Positions 34,472-43,534 of a stretch of 64,000 nt of DNA are shown here, piece by piece. The notes beneath the pieces were generated by a model that made no database searches, had not been told where the DNA came from, and was given only the letters and a program-made list of their open reading frames with translations. Origin of the DNA: Algoriphagus pacificus (GTDB lineage: Bacteria > Bacteroidota > Bacteroidia > Cytophagales > Cyclobacteriaceae); NCBI RefSeq assembly GCF_017254845.1, contig NZ_JAFKCU010000002.1:930001-994000 (forward strand). Reading direction: 5' to 3'. Position 1 is the stretch's first letter, and every line of letters begins with the position of its first letter. A program made the translations under genes and the position numbers.

Positions 34472-34515
34472 AATTTTATGCCTTATTACTGGAACTGTCC
34501 AGCATCATTTTCAAA

Positions 34516-35064
34516 TTAAATCCGGGGCTTCCAAGTTACCTCTTCTGCTCCAAGTTCTTGGCTCATTGATCTTCCCAAAACAAAAAGAAAATCTGATAGC
34601 CTGTTTAAATACTGAATCACCAAATCTGAAACGGGCTCATAAGAAGCCAATTCAACGACGATTCTTTCTGCTCTTCGACAAACTGTTCTAGCTACATGGC
34701 AAAAGGAAACAGATTGATTTCCGCCAGGTAAAATGAATGCGGTCAAAGGAGGAAGAAGTGCTTCCATTTTGTCCATTTCATTTTCCAATAACTCCACATC
34801 TTCTTCGTGAAGATCCGGTTTTTTTACCTTATCCTTTCCTGGGACAGTCGCCAAATCTGCTCCTATGGTGAATAGCCGGTCCTGAATTTCTTTCAATACT
34901 TCAGATCTCTTGCTGTTCACTTCCTGATCTCTCACTAATCCAACAAAGGAATTTAGCTCATCGATTGTCCCATAAGCATCTATTCTTAAATCAGATTTAG
35001 GGATTCTTTTGCCTCCCAATAAAGAGGTAGTTCCTTGGTCTCCTGTTTTTGTATAGATTTTCAT
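34516..35064 (-). CDS. Cob(I)alamin adenosyltransferase, PduO-type
   Basis: 182 aa. The PduO/MMAB signature KIYTKTGDQGTTSLLGGKRI (2-21) binds ATP; other conserved parts are DAYGTIDELNSFVG (29-42), LFTIGADLATVPG, and the helix RTVCRRAERIVVELA with LNRLSDFLFVLGR near the C-terminus. The enzyme makes adenosylcobalamin from cob(I)alamin. The presence of a B12-dependent MetH in the same window fits a corrinoid-using organism, but adenosylcobalamin itself serves mutases rather than MetH. Situated 44 bp upstream of ilvE on the same strand. Confidence 0.92.
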   Translation of the reverse strand: MKIYTKTGDQGTTSLLGGKRIPKSDLRIDAYGTIDELNSFVGLVRDQEVNSKRSEVLKEIQDRLFTIGADLATVPGKDKVKKPDLHEEDVELLENEMDKMEALLPPLTAFILPGGNQSVSFCHVARTVCRRAERIVVELASYEPVSDLVIQYLNRLSDFLFVLGRSMSQELGAEEVTWKPRI

Positions 35065-35121
35065 TCAGAACAATATTTCGTCCTGACAAAAATAAGAATC
35101 TATTTGTAAATAATAGGATTA

Positions 35122-35838
35122 TTAGGCGTGCATCGCAATTCCTCTTGTAGGATTTGGATTGATTGTGTCTGTTTCTACCAATCCATCTCGTAATCTTACA
35201 ATTCTGTGTGCGTAATGAGCAATGTCATCTTCGTGCGTTACCATGATAATGGTGTTTCCTTTTGAATGTAATTCATGGAATAATTCCATGATTTCATAGG
35301 AGGTTTTGGAATCCAAGTTACCAGTAGGCTCATCGGCAAGAATGATACTTGGATCATTTACCAAAGCTCTGGCAATCGCAACTCTTTGTCTTTGACCTCC
35401 TGAAAGTTCATTCGGTTTATGTTTTGTTCTTTCGCCAAGTCCAACATTAGAAAGAGCCTGAAAAGCGCGTTCTTCTCTTTCTTCTTTACTAAATCCGGCA
35501 TAGACCAATGGAAGCGCAACATTCTCTAAGCAAGTTGCTCGTGGCAAAAGGTTAAAAGTTTGAAATACAAATCCAATCTCCTTATTTCTTATTTCAGCCA
35601 GCTCATTTTCACTCATATCGCTGGCATCTTTATTATTCAGGATATAAGTGCCAGAAGTAGGAGTGTCCAAGCAGCCAATGATATTCATCAAAGTAGATTT
35701 ACCAGAACCAGAAGGCCCCATAAAAGCAACATATTCTCCTCTGTCAACAGTAATTGACACTGATTTTAATGCTTGGATTATTTCAGCACCCATTTTATAG
35801 GTTTTGTTGATTTCGTGGGTTTCAATAACTCTGGTCAT
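35122..35838 (-). CDS. ABC transporter ATP-binding protein (LolD/MacB type)
   Basis: 238 aa. Walker [10 protein letters not shown] (41-49), Q-loop [17 protein letters not shown], signature [15 protein letters not shown] (about 145-159), Walker [14 protein letters not shown] and H-loop VTHEDD. The sequence type is that of LolD/MacB/FtsE-like ATPases, which serve mechanotransmission permeases for lipoproteins, peptides or macrolides. The matching permease is not adjacent, so this is an orphan ATPase here; a partner gene must be elsewhere. Confidence 0.92.
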   Translation of the reverse strand: MTRVIETHEINKTYKMGAEIIQALKSVSITVDRGEYVAFMGPSGSGKSTLMNIIGCLDTPTSGTYILNNKDASDMSENELAEIRNKEIGFVFQTFNLLPRATCLENVALPLVYAGFSKEEREERAFQALSNVGLGERTKHKPNELSGGQRQRVAIARALVNDPSIILADEPTGNLDSKTSYEIMELFHELHSKGNTIIMVTHEDDIAHYAHRIVRLRDGLVETDTINPNPTRGIAMHA

Positions 35839-35923
35839 AGTGGTAAATTTTGCTTAAGATAAGATTATTAGTCTAAAAATTTAAAAGTTGGTCTGTGAAA
35901 ATACGTGAATTCAGCTTTTAGGG

Positions 35924-38704
35924 TTAGTATTTTAAGCTATCAAGTTTTGCTTCCGGAATCCATTCTTTCATTTCCTTCAACGCATCATTTGCATAACTGT
36001 CTAAATTGATCCGTTTGGCAGCCTGAATTTTTCGAATCCAAAGCAAAGGATCTCGGTTGAATTGAGAAGCTTCGTTCAATAATTCATATTGAGCAAGTGG
36101 ATCTGAAACCCTTTCTGCTGCGCTTAGGACTAATGGAGTGATGTATGGGTTGGCAGTTAGCTCCTCACTTAAGTTTAACCAATCCAGAAAAGACCCAAGG
36201 GCATCTTTATTTTGCCAATCTGGATTGCTTAAAAACTTATCCAATTCAGGGGTTTCGCCAATTCTTGCTCGAAGATTTTCTGCCAAAATTGTTAGATCAT
36301 CCTTTTCGATGCCATGAGATTTATAGGTTAGAATTCTGATGGCTAAATCAGTTTTCAATTCAGAGTCCGGAAAAGACGTCCAGATATCGAATAAATCTTC
36401 CGGAAAGTATTCATGAAACCTGGCAACAATTTGTAAATAGTCTGAAATCAAACCTTCCTCGTCTCTCAAAAAGCTAGGATAGATTACCTCATACTTTTCA
36501 CTGATTTCATTAGCATTATCTACGAAACCTGCCAAAGTCAAAATCGAAATATGATGTGGTTGAAATGCTTTAAATCCTTTTTCTTCTGCAACCAAAAGCT
36601 CACGGGCTGATTTTTTGAAATCTAGATTTTGGGCTAAAATCTGAGAAGATAAACTTAAATAATAGCCAGCAGAACCGGGATTTCTAAACGCGAGTCCATT
36701 CAGGTTTTTAACAGATTCCATAACTCTTCCGGCGCCAAGACTACGGATCACAGCTGTTTCTTGCAGGTCCATTATATAGTCCATCATATCTTCCCGCAAT
36801 CCCAAAGAGTCAAGAATTGCTAAATCCGAACTTGGATCTTGACGGTCTTTTTCAGAAAATAAATTACGGAAACCCGCTTGAATCAACATCGGACTTGCCT
36901 TGTTTTCTAGCTTTTCTTTTAGATCACTTTTCAAATCATCTGGAGAATAATTTGCAAGGGAGTTATTGGTCGCAAGCTGATTGATTTGATCAATGAGCTG
37001 ATTGGAACTTGTTGAATCTGCTTTTGGACTTCCAAGTTTTGTTTTCAAGGCCAAAAGATTCGAATAAAGGACATCTTTGCCCGATGTATTTTCTTCCAGC
37101 ACTTGAATAGCCTCTGTCAGTTTATTGACTTTGGTGTAAAAGAGGGCCAAGTTATTTGCCAAATATGGATTTTTGGGAAAGAAAGAGAGTCCTCGCTCCA
37201 AATAGAAAATTGACTCAATGACCTTATTTTCCCGATGTAGCCGATTACTCAACAACAAGATATTGTCTACTTGAGGATACTCTGCAAAGCTCTCTTCTAG
37301 GTGTTGCTTGGCTAGAGTCGGTTGATTGATTTGAAAAAGAAGCTGAGCAGTTAGGTTCTTAGCCTTTTCATTCTTCCGGTATTTAAACCAAGAGTTTTCA
37401 TACAAAATACTAGCCTCCAACTTCTGATTTGTCTGATAGAAATAGTCAGCCAGAATATTGTTAGTCATGGCATTGGCTTGGGTCGCAATTACACCTTCAG
37501 CATAAATCGTCAAAACCAAGATTGCCATCAATCCACCAATTCTCAGGTGATAGTAAGGAAGAGAAAAAGGCTTATATAAAATCTCATCGATGGCTTTTCC
37601 TGAATCCATAATGGAAAGGAAATTACTAAAGAGGTAAACGATGAAAAATAGGGAAAAACCGATTTGACTATATAAAAGAACATGCTTTAGCAATTCTTCA
37701 GCAGGTTGGTTTCCTGAAATGAGCAGTTTGTAAACCAACCATAAAGTCAAACCTAAACCTAAGAGATGTAGGGCTTTTAAAATTTGAGGGCTTGCAGCTA
37801 GGTTTGGGATTTGTTTGGTTTTAGAATCAAGAGAAAGCCAACCAAAAGCACCCAAAGGAATAATTAGAAGTAAGGGAGAAAAACCGAAAACAGGGTTGAC
37901 AATGTCACCCATCATTTCCATAAAAAGCAAAAACAAAATTGTGAGATAGCCTAAAGAAATTATGGCTACTTGCCAGGCAATTTTCACCCCGATTTTTCTG
38001 TTGCTCCTTGCCAATAGAATGTAGGAACCTGAAACAATACTGTGTCCATTCCAGAAGATCCAGGCTACAGCAAAACCAAATGCCAAAATTGTAGCGTGCT
38101 CCGCAAGGTAGATTGCCGGGTTTTCAATAGGGCTTAATTGAACCAAAAAGAAAACTGCTAAACTTAAACTAAGCGCATTACTGATCCACTTGATCCAAAA
38201 TGGAAGGTTTTGTCCCCATATGTGAAAGCAAATCACAGAGGCTAAGGAACCTATTAATAGAATGATTAAAGGGATATTGGCGCTGGGACCACCGATGTTT
38301 AGACCATTGAAATTACAAACTGTAAGCAGGACAATCCATCCGATTCCCCCAGCGACGATTGCTAATTTCTTAAAATCTGATAATACCGATAAGAAAGAAA
38401 CAGCTACTAAGAAGACAATTGCTGCAAAAAGCTTTGCCTCTAATGGAAGGGTAGGAGAAGCAAGAGAAAAATATTCCTGGAAAACCAGAAAGTTATCCAA
38501 GGTAATTGGAAAAGAAATCGGACCGATTTGAACCCAATCAAAAGGGATTTTAACTGTATCTAAGAAAGTGGCACTTTCAATAGTCCGATAAGGCTTCGTC
38601 TCAAAAAGAAGATAATAGAGCGCAAAAATACCTCCTGAGATTATTAATAGGAGGCTTGAAAGGGTCGAGAATGAAAATTGAAATGTTTTTCTTTGTTGAT
38701 TCAT
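35924..38704 (-). CDS. Large membrane protein with C-terminal TPR region, unknown
   Basis: 926 aa. Residues about 10-420 contain 10-13 hydrophobic helices; residues about 420-900 are soluble and helical with TPR-like pairs (ADYFYQTNQKLEASILYENSWF, LERGLSFFPKNPYLANNLALFY, TEAIQVLEENTSGKD). Membrane domain followed by TPRs on the far side recalls O-antigen-ligase-like or protein-export scaffolds but no conserved motif was found. The start codon overlaps the gatC stop by one base (TAATG), so it is translationally coupled as last gene of the nfeD-globin-plsC-gatC operon. Confidence 0.75.
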   Translation of the reverse strand: MNQQRKTFQFSFSTLSSLLLIISGGIFALYYLLFETKPYRTIESATFLDTVKIPFDWVQIGPISFPITLDNFLVFQEYFSLASPTLPLEAKLFAAIVFLVAVSFLSVLSDFKKLAIVAGGIGWIVLLTVCNFNGLNIGGPSANIPLIILLIGSLASVICFHIWGQNLPFWIKWISNALSLSLAVFFLVQLSPIENPAIYLAEHATILAFGFAVAWIFWNGHSIVSGSYILLARSNRKIGVKIAWQVAIISLGYLTILFLLFMEMMGDIVNPVFGFSPLLLIIPLGAFGWLSLDSKTKQIPNLAASPQILKALHLLGLGLTLWLVYKLLISGNQPAEELLKHVLLYSQIGFSLFFIVYLFSNFLSIMDSGKAIDEILYKPFSLPYYHLRIGGLMAILVLTIYAEGVIATQANAMTNNILADYFYQTNQKLEASILYENSWFKYRKNEKAKNLTAQLLFQINQPTLAKQHLEESFAEYPQVDNILLLSNRLHRENKVIESIFYLERGLSFFPKNPYLANNLALFYTKVNKLTEAIQVLEENTSGKDVLYSNLLALKTKLGSPKADSTSSNQLIDQINQLATNNSLANYSPDDLKSDLKEKLENKASPMLIQAGFRNLFSEKDRQDPSSDLAILDSLGLREDMMDYIMDLQETAVIRSLGAGRVMESVKNLNGLAFRNPGSAGYYLSLSSQILAQNLDFKKSARELLVAEEKGFKAFQPHHISILTLAGFVDNANEISEKYEVIYPSFLRDEEGLISDYLQIVARFHEYFPEDLFDIWTSFPDSELKTDLAIRILTYKSHGIEKDDLTILAENLRARIGETPELDKFLSNPDWQNKDALGSFLDWLNLSEELTANPYITPLVLSAAERVSDPLAQYELLNEASQFNRDPLLWIRKIQAAKRINLDSYANDALKEMKEWIPEAKLDSLKY

Positions 38705-38991
38705 TATTCCAGAACCTTTGGAACACGGAAGTAATCCTCATCTCTTTTTGGAGCGTTTTTCAATCCCGCTTCATGAGCTAGATGTTCTCCTTGCACATCC
38801 TCACGCATGACATTAACTTCGGACGACATAGTCGTCAAAGGTTCTATACTATCCGTGTTGATTTCATTCAATTGCTCCACCCAATCAAGGATTTGACTCA
38901 TGTCTTTGGACATTTTTTCAACTCCGTCCTCATCAAATTCCAATCGAGCCAAATGGGCAATTTTCTTGATTGTTGATTTATCTATTTTCAT
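38704..38991 (-). CDS. gatC: Asp-tRNA(Asn)/Glu-tRNA(Gln) amidotransferase subunit C
   Basis: 95 aa, full-length GatC: KIAHLARLEFDEDGVEKMSKDMSQILDWVEQL (10-41), then VNVMREDVQGEHLAHEAGLKNAPKRDEDYFRVPKVLE, the conserved tail that contacts GatA/GatB. The GatCAB complex converts Glu-tRNA(Gln) and Asp-tRNA(Asn) into the cognate amidated forms. gatA and gatB are not adjacent. The 5' end overlaps plsC by 14 bp, the 3' end overlaps the next gene by 1 bp. Confidence 0.94.
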   Translation of the reverse strand: MKIDKSTIKKIAHLARLEFDEDGVEKMSKDMSQILDWVEQLNEINTDSIEPLTTMSSEVNVMREDVQGEHLAHEAGLKNAPKRDEDYFRVPKVLE

Positions 38992-39718
38992 TTTTCTTAG
39001 CGTCTAGGTCCAATTGATTTTGGATCACTTCAAAGCAACGCTGCTTCAAAGTATCTTCTGTATCCTCATCTGTTGGATATATTGCTTCATGAAGAACCAT
39101 TTTTGCAGGCAACCAATGTAACAGCAATTTTCCGTCGTCTGGCAAAATTAGATGATTATAGGATAAAGTGACAGGGATAATCGGGATTTGTTTTGAAAGG
39201 GAAAGCTTGAAAGCTCCATTTTTAAAGGATACCATCTGAGGTGGTTCTTTCGTGTAAATTCCTCCTTCAGGGAAAATGACCAAACCGGTTCCAGAGTCCA
39301 GGGCCAAATTGGACCTTCTTAGAGTTTCTGCCCTGCTTTTTAATCGGTCACGATCCACGGCGATATGGAGCTGCTTAAAATAATACCCAAACAAGGGAGC
39401 CTTTCTGATCGATGCTTTTCCTACAAATTGTACATCCCCTGGGATAAATCCCATCATCGGTATGTCCAAATAGCTGAAATGATTTGCCAGATAGATATAA
39501 GGCTTTCCTTTCTTAGGTTTTGCGTGATTTTCAATTTTTACCGGTAGAAAAATCAAGGTAAAGTAAACTCTGGCCCAATAGCGATTGATTTTTCTACCAA
39601 ATTTTTTGCATCCAGGTACCCAGATACAAAAGAGCATAAAGGGGAAAATCAAAAGGAAACTTAAAACAAAAAGTAGCCCCGCATAACCAGAATAAATACG
39701 TCGGACTAGGCTATTCAT
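38978..39718 (-). CDS. plsC: 1-acyl-sn-glycerol-3-phosphate acyltransferase
   Basis: 246 aa. An N-terminal hydrophobic helix (about 10-33) anchors it to the inner membrane. The acyltransferase motif H-x4-D is NHFSYLDIP (about 77-85), and motif III is FPEGGIYTKEPPQMVSFKNG. It acylates lysophosphatidic acid to phosphatidic acid in phospholipid synthesis. The gene overlaps the globin gene upstream by 8 bp and gatC downstream by 14 bp. Confidence 0.9.
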   Translation of the reverse strand: MNSLVRRIYSGYAGLLFVLSFLLIFPFMLFCIWVPGCKKFGRKINRYWARVYFTLIFLPVKIENHAKPKKGKPYIYLANHFSYLDIPMMGFIPGDVQFVGKASIRKAPLFGYYFKQLHIAVDRDRLKSRAETLRRSNLALDSGTGLVIFPEGGIYTKEPPQMVSFKNGAFKLSLSKQIPIIPVTLSYNHLILPDDGKLLLHWLPAKMVLHEAIYPTDEDTEDTLKQRCFEVIQNQLDLDAKKNENR

Positions 39719-40088
39719 GATTGATCAAATGGTTGGCCACTTTAATGAAATAACCCATCATCAATTCTTTGACATTTGGCTCCAAATTCAATTTATCAAG
39801 CGAAGGAAGCATGGCATTTAGCCAATGATTTCTCATTTTTCCATCTATTTTCCAGTTCAAATGTCTCATTCTCAACCTAGGATGGCCTCTTTGCTCTGAA
39901 TAAGTCTGAGGTCCGCCAAAAACCTGAAGCAGAAAAAGGAAGAGCCGTTCTTCTGCAGGTGCAAGATCTTCTTCAGGATAAAGCTTTCGCAGTTCCTCAT
40001 TTTTTTTGACTTCCAAATAAAAGTGATGGGTGAGTTCTCGGATTTTTTCTTCTCCGATCAGTTCGTAAACAGACTGAAATGGATTCAT
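39711..40088 (-). CDS. Truncated hemoglobin, group II (GlbO-like)
   Basis: 125 aa, the normal length of 2/2 globins. The segment HPRLRMRHLNWKID holds the proximal His (of the MRH) and the following RNHWLNAML the group II Trp at G8. FQSVYELIGEEKIRELTHHFYLEV is the N-terminal helix pair with Tyr at B10 or nearby. It binds heme and reacts with O2 or NO; group II members are linked to oxidative and nitrosative stress. It sits 28 bp after nfeD and overlaps plsC, an unusual operon position. Confidence 0.9.
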   Translation of the reverse strand: MNPFQSVYELIGEEKIRELTHHFYLEVKKNEELRKLYPEEDLAPAEERLFLFLLQVFGGPQTYSEQRGHPRLRMRHLNWKIDGKMRNHWLNAMLPSLDKLNLEPNVKELMMGYFIKVANHLINHE

Positions 40089-40116
40089 GGCGCAAACTTA
40101 AACAATTCTGAAAAGT

Positions 40117-41466
40117 TTAAGCCTCGGTTTTCTTTACTTTCAAAGAAGTGCCTTCTGTGGAAATGACAGTAATTGCTTCTCCTTTATCTATAAATTCTCC
40201 TCTGGAATAGGCGTCATAAATTTCACCTTCAACTTCCACTTTTCCACTGGGTCTCAAGCGTGAATGAACAGTCCCTGTTTTGCCCAGTATGTTGTCTGAA
40301 TAAAAACTGGAAGTGTAGCCATCTTTTCGCTGCTGAGTTCCAGCAAGTGTGACCGCGCTGAAAGCTTTCCACTCATTCACTTTAGGAGTAAGCCAAAAAA
40401 CCAAGCCAACAGAAGCAATGGCTGCGAGTATGACTGTGAGTAATGCAGCAAAGAGATCTGCTGCTGGTACAAATTCGAAATCGAAGTTTTGGTTTGGAAG
40501 CATTCCCAAAACTAATCCTGCCAAAATGCAAATGATCCCCAGTACTCCGAAAATCCCAAATCCTGGAATTACAAAGAGCTCAATTGCAAGAAGAATTATT
40601 CCTAAGAAAAAGATGATGATTTCCCAGTTTTCTGCAAGTCCATTCAAATAGTAAGGGATAAAATATAAAGCCACCGCAATGATGGAAGCGAGAATAGGGA
40701 AGCCAACACCAGGTGTTTGAAGCTCGAAATAAATGCCACCGATAATGATTAAAATAAGAAATCCACTCACTGCTGGATTTAAGAAAAAGGCTATGATTTG
40801 TTCCACTTGATCGGTTTCATAGGCTATTACTTCCGCATCCCCAAACCCCTGATCTTGTATCAATTCATTAATCGAGGCATATTCTCCATCACAGAATCCA
40901 TACTTTGTTGCCTCTGAAACAGAAAATGTAATAACGGATCCTGCCTCACTGATTCCTTCTATTTCAATTTTCTCATCCACCATTGCTTCAGCAATTTTGG
41001 GGTCGCGACCTTTTGCTTCTGCCGTGCTTCGCATCATGGAGCGCATGTAAGATTGATATTTGTCAGGAGCAGCAGCTCCGTCAGTTCCGTTCACAACTGT
41101 AGCCGCACCGATACTTCCTCCAGGTGCCATGAAAATTTTGTCACAGGCAATTGAAATCAAAGCTCCAGCTGATGCCGCATCTTTATTGATAAATACATAA
41201 ATGGGAGTGCTGGATTCCAAAATTATGGTCCGAATATCATCGGCATCATTCACGGCACCACCATAGGTGTCCATTTCAATGATAATCAGGTCTGCTTCTT
41301 CGTTTTCTGCCTTTTCTAACGCTAACCTTACACGGCGATTCATTGCAGGATCAATATCCTCGTCGATTTTAAAAGTAAAGACCTTCTTGTCTGTATTCGT
41401 TTGGCCCTCTGAGAACAAAGGGAGTAACATGCAAAATGAGAGAAGGAAAATAGTTAGGCTTTTCAT
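40117..41466 (-). CDS. NfeD-family membrane-bound ClpP-class serine protease
   Basis: 449 aa. Signal peptide (MKSLTIFLLSFCMLLPLFSEGQ), a ClpP-like domain (about 25-220) with EMDTYGGAVNDADDIRTII and the Ser nucleophile in DAASAGALISIACDKI, then 4-5 membrane helices (about 230-370) and a C-terminal OB-fold NfeD domain (about 385-445) with TGTVHSRLRPSGKVEVEGEIYDAYSRG. This is the long NfeD type, known to cleave stomatin-like partners in related proteins. No stomatin/floA gene is adjacent. It is the first gene of the operon continuing into globin, plsC and gatC. Confidence 0.9.
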   Translation of the reverse strand: MKSLTIFLLSFCMLLPLFSEGQTNTDKKVFTFKIDEDIDPAMNRRVRLALEKAENEEADLIIIEMDTYGGAVNDADDIRTIILESSTPIYVFINKDAASAGALISIACDKIFMAPGGSIGAATVVNGTDGAAAPDKYQSYMRSMMRSTAEAKGRDPKIAEAMVDEKIEIEGISEAGSVITFSVSEATKYGFCDGEYASINELIQDQGFGDAEVIAYETDQVEQIIAFFLNPAVSGFLILIIIGGIYFELQTPGVGFPILASIIAVALYFIPYYLNGLAENWEIIIFFLGIILLAIELFVIPGFGIFGVLGIICILAGLVLGMLPNQNFDFEFVPAADLFAALLTVILAAIASVGLVFWLTPKVNEWKAFSAVTLAGTQQRKDGYTSSFYSDNILGKTGTVHSRLRPSGKVEVEGEIYDAYSRGEFIDKGEAITVISTEGTSLKVKKTEA

Positions 41467-41669
41467 AAGGATTAGATACGCATTTGCTCAGAAAATATAC
41501 AAAAAGCTCCTTAAAACTTGCTTTTTTCTTTTGCTTGAGGATTTCTTAGACAAGGAATAGTACGCTGCTTATTAAATAGGATTCTTTTCTAGCATAATTC
41601 TTGCGTCTTCAGCTTATCGAAATTAATCTTGTATTCACAGTACATTTATATTCAATCCCAATAGTTACT

Positions 41670-42860
41670 ATGATTTTCGGATCAAAATTCCAATTTGCAC
41701 TTATTAGCGGTTTTCTTCTCCTTTCAACTACAGCTTTTGCTTCCAGTATTGCTTCTGTCGATTCTGTAGGTGTGGAAAAGGTTGGAGATAAAACCTATAT
41801 TTTGCATCAAGTGGAGCCAAAAGAAACGCTTTTTGGCATAAGTAGAAGGTATCAGGCTGTAGTCAGTGAAATCATTGAATCCAACGAGGTTTTAAAGCAA
41901 GGATTGAAAATCGGGCAAACAATCCGAGTTCCATTTATAGCTAAATCAGAGATACCAGAAGGAGCCAAATTACATAAAGTAGTTCCAGGAGAAACGCTTT
42001 TTTCCATTTCTAAAAAATATGGTGTAACAGTAAGCGAAGTGATGGCTTGGAACGAATTAAAAGGAAATGACCTAAGTGTCGGCCAGGCATTAATTATTGA
42101 AAAACCAGCTGTTGCAGCTGCTCCGGCAAAAGTAGAGCCAGTGGCAGTGGCGAAAGAAACGCCAAATCCAACACCAAAAGAAGTGGTGGTAGCGGAATCT
42201 AAAGCTCCTTCAAAACAAGAAGTGAAAACTCAGCCGGTTGTTCAAGAACCAAAGAAAGCCGTTACAGAAGCATTGCCAAAGAAAGAAGAGCCTGTTGCTG
42301 ATTCCAGCCCAGCTATTTCTGAAAATTCTGTTCCAATCGCTCCGGGTGAGTGGATGTCTCATGAAGTAAAAGCAGGTGAAACTCTATTTTCAATTGCCAA
42401 TCAATATCAGGCAAGAGTTGAAGATTTGATCACTTGGAATGCATTAACTTCCAATAATGTTCGAGTTGGACAATCATTAAAAGTTGGTAGAGGAGCAGTT
42501 GGTCCATCAACCGTTCCCGTTGTAGGCACACCAAGAGTCGTGACGAGCGCAGATGAAATGAACGTTCCACCAGCAGACAGTGGTTCTGGAGGATTTAAAA
42601 ATATCAAAGAAACTGGTCAAGCTGAATTAATCGAAGGTACCGGTGGTCATAAAAAATACTTGGTTCTTCATAGAACTGCTCCAGTGGGTACAATTATGAG
42701 AATCAAAAACGAAGAAAATGATGTGACTATTTTCGCAAGAGTGGTAGGCACACTTCCTGAAACTGGGGATAATGGCAGATTGGTAATTAAGTTATCTCAA
42801 GCAGCTTATGACCAGTTAAAGGCTGTAAATCCTAGATTTCCAGTGGAAGTTATGTATTAA
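41670..42860 (+). CDS. LysM peptidoglycan-binding protein, three LysM domains
   Basis: 396 aa. The frame is open from a TTG at 41601, but the ATG at 41670 begins a proper signal peptide (MIFGSKFQFALISGFLLLST followed by TAFASS). Three LysM motifs follow: HQVEPKETLFGISRRYQAVV (about 40-85), HKVVPGETLFSISKKYGVTV (about 100-145) and HEVKAGETLFSIANQYQARV (about 230-275). Between the second and third is a Pro/Ala/Lys/Glu-rich linker. The C-terminal ~80 residues (YLVLHRTAPVGTIMRIKNEE, then ARVVGTLPETGDNGRLVIKLS) look like a RlpA-type double-psi beta-barrel. It probably binds septal or wall glycans. Ends in a strong terminator. Confidence 0.88.
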   Translation: MIFGSKFQFALISGFLLLSTTAFASSIASVDSVGVEKVGDKTYILHQVEPKETLFGISRRYQAVVSEIIESNEVLKQGLKIGQTIRVPFIAKSEIPEGAKLHKVVPGETLFSISKKYGVTVSEVMAWNELKGNDLSVGQALIIEKPAVAAAPAKVEPVAVAKETPNPTPKEVVVAESKAPSKQEVKTQPVVQEPKKAVTEALPKKEEPVADSSPAISENSVPIAPGEWMSHEVKAGETLFSIANQYQARVEDLITWNALTSNNVRVGQSLKVGRGAVGPSTVPVVGTPRVVTSADEMNVPPADSGSGGFKNIKETGQAELIEGTGGHKKYLVLHRTAPVGTIMRIKNEENDVTIFARVVGTLPETGDNGRLVIKLSQAAYDQLKAVNPRFPVEVMY

Positions 42861-42881
42861 TAAAAGCTAATAATATAGAAG

Positions 42882-42910
42882 AAACCCCGGCTTAGTCGGG
42901 GTTTTTTATT
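42882..42910 (+). terminator. Terminator after the LysM gene
   Basis: AAACCCCG (42882-42889), 7-nt loop, CGGGGTTT (42897-42904), then a T-run. Confidence 0.92.
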
Positions 42911-42930
42911 TGGCCATTTCGGTCATATTT

Positions 42931-42961
42931 TTTGTTTATCCTTTCTCTAAGCCTAATTTTG
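42931..42961 (+). promoter_or_regulatory. Consensus Bacteroidota promoter
   Basis: TTTG (42931-42934), a 19-bp spacer and TAATTTTG (42954-42961): a full match to the TTTG-N19-21-TAnnTTTG consensus. Expected start point near 42967, only about 13 nt before the ATG at 42980. Confidence 0.82.
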
Positions 42962-42979
42962 TGGTAAGTTTTCCGCTCC

Positions 42980-43534
42980 ATGAATAAGGCACAACTCATT
43001 TTCCACCATACTTTCAGGTTTATCTGGAATGCAATTTTCGTGATTTGTTATCCGATCTTGGCGAGTTTTGGTCTTTTATTTATCGGGTTGACTTATCTCT
43101 TTTCTTTGCTTTCAAAATTCCTCACCCGAATCAAGCCAGAGGGTAGAAAAGTAGTTTTAAAAGATGTAGAGTGGGAGACTTTGCCTTTTTCAAATGATTT
43201 GCTTGAGGCCAAATTGTACAAGCAAATTATGTTTGGACCATCAGGTTTCAAACTGAGAAGAAAAGATGGCGTACCGACTATTTTATCAGATTACGTTTTT
43301 GGAAATAAAGTAAGAATTCTGGAAGAAGGATTCATCCTCGAAAAATGGAATACAACAGAATCCAAAAATCTTCCCGATTTTGATATTTGCCTTTATGATC
43401 CAGATCAGGATAGCTTAAAATCATTGACAAATATTAAAAGTTTTGATTGGCATGTCTCTGAAAAAGTAGACAATGAGTTGTCTTTCAAATGGTTTGATGG
43501 AACCCAAGGCGGAGAAGTGAAAGTTGCGCTTTGA
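42980..43534 (+). CDS. Membrane-anchored protein of unknown function
   Basis: 184 aa. One or two N-terminal hydrophobic segments (about 8-45: FIWNAIFVICYPILASFGLL and FIGLTYLFSLLS) and then a soluble, charged domain (50-184) with no recognised motif. The stop overlaps the next gene's ATG by one base (TGATG), so it is coupled to the DUF2400 gene. Function unknown. Confidence 0.75.
   Translation: MNKAQLIFHHTFRFIWNAIFVICYPILASFGLLFIGLTYLFSLLSKFLTRIKPEGRKVVLKDVEWETLPFSNDLLEAKLYKQIMFGPSGFKLRRKDGVPTILSDYVFGNKVRILEEGFILEKWNTTESKNLPDFDICLYDPDQDSLKSLTNIKSFDWHVSEKVDNELSFKWFDGTQGGEVKVAL

Noticed and set aside
41601-41669. Upstream start (TTG at 41601) for the LysM protein
   Set aside because: It would bury the signal peptide; the ATG at 41670 gives a clean one.
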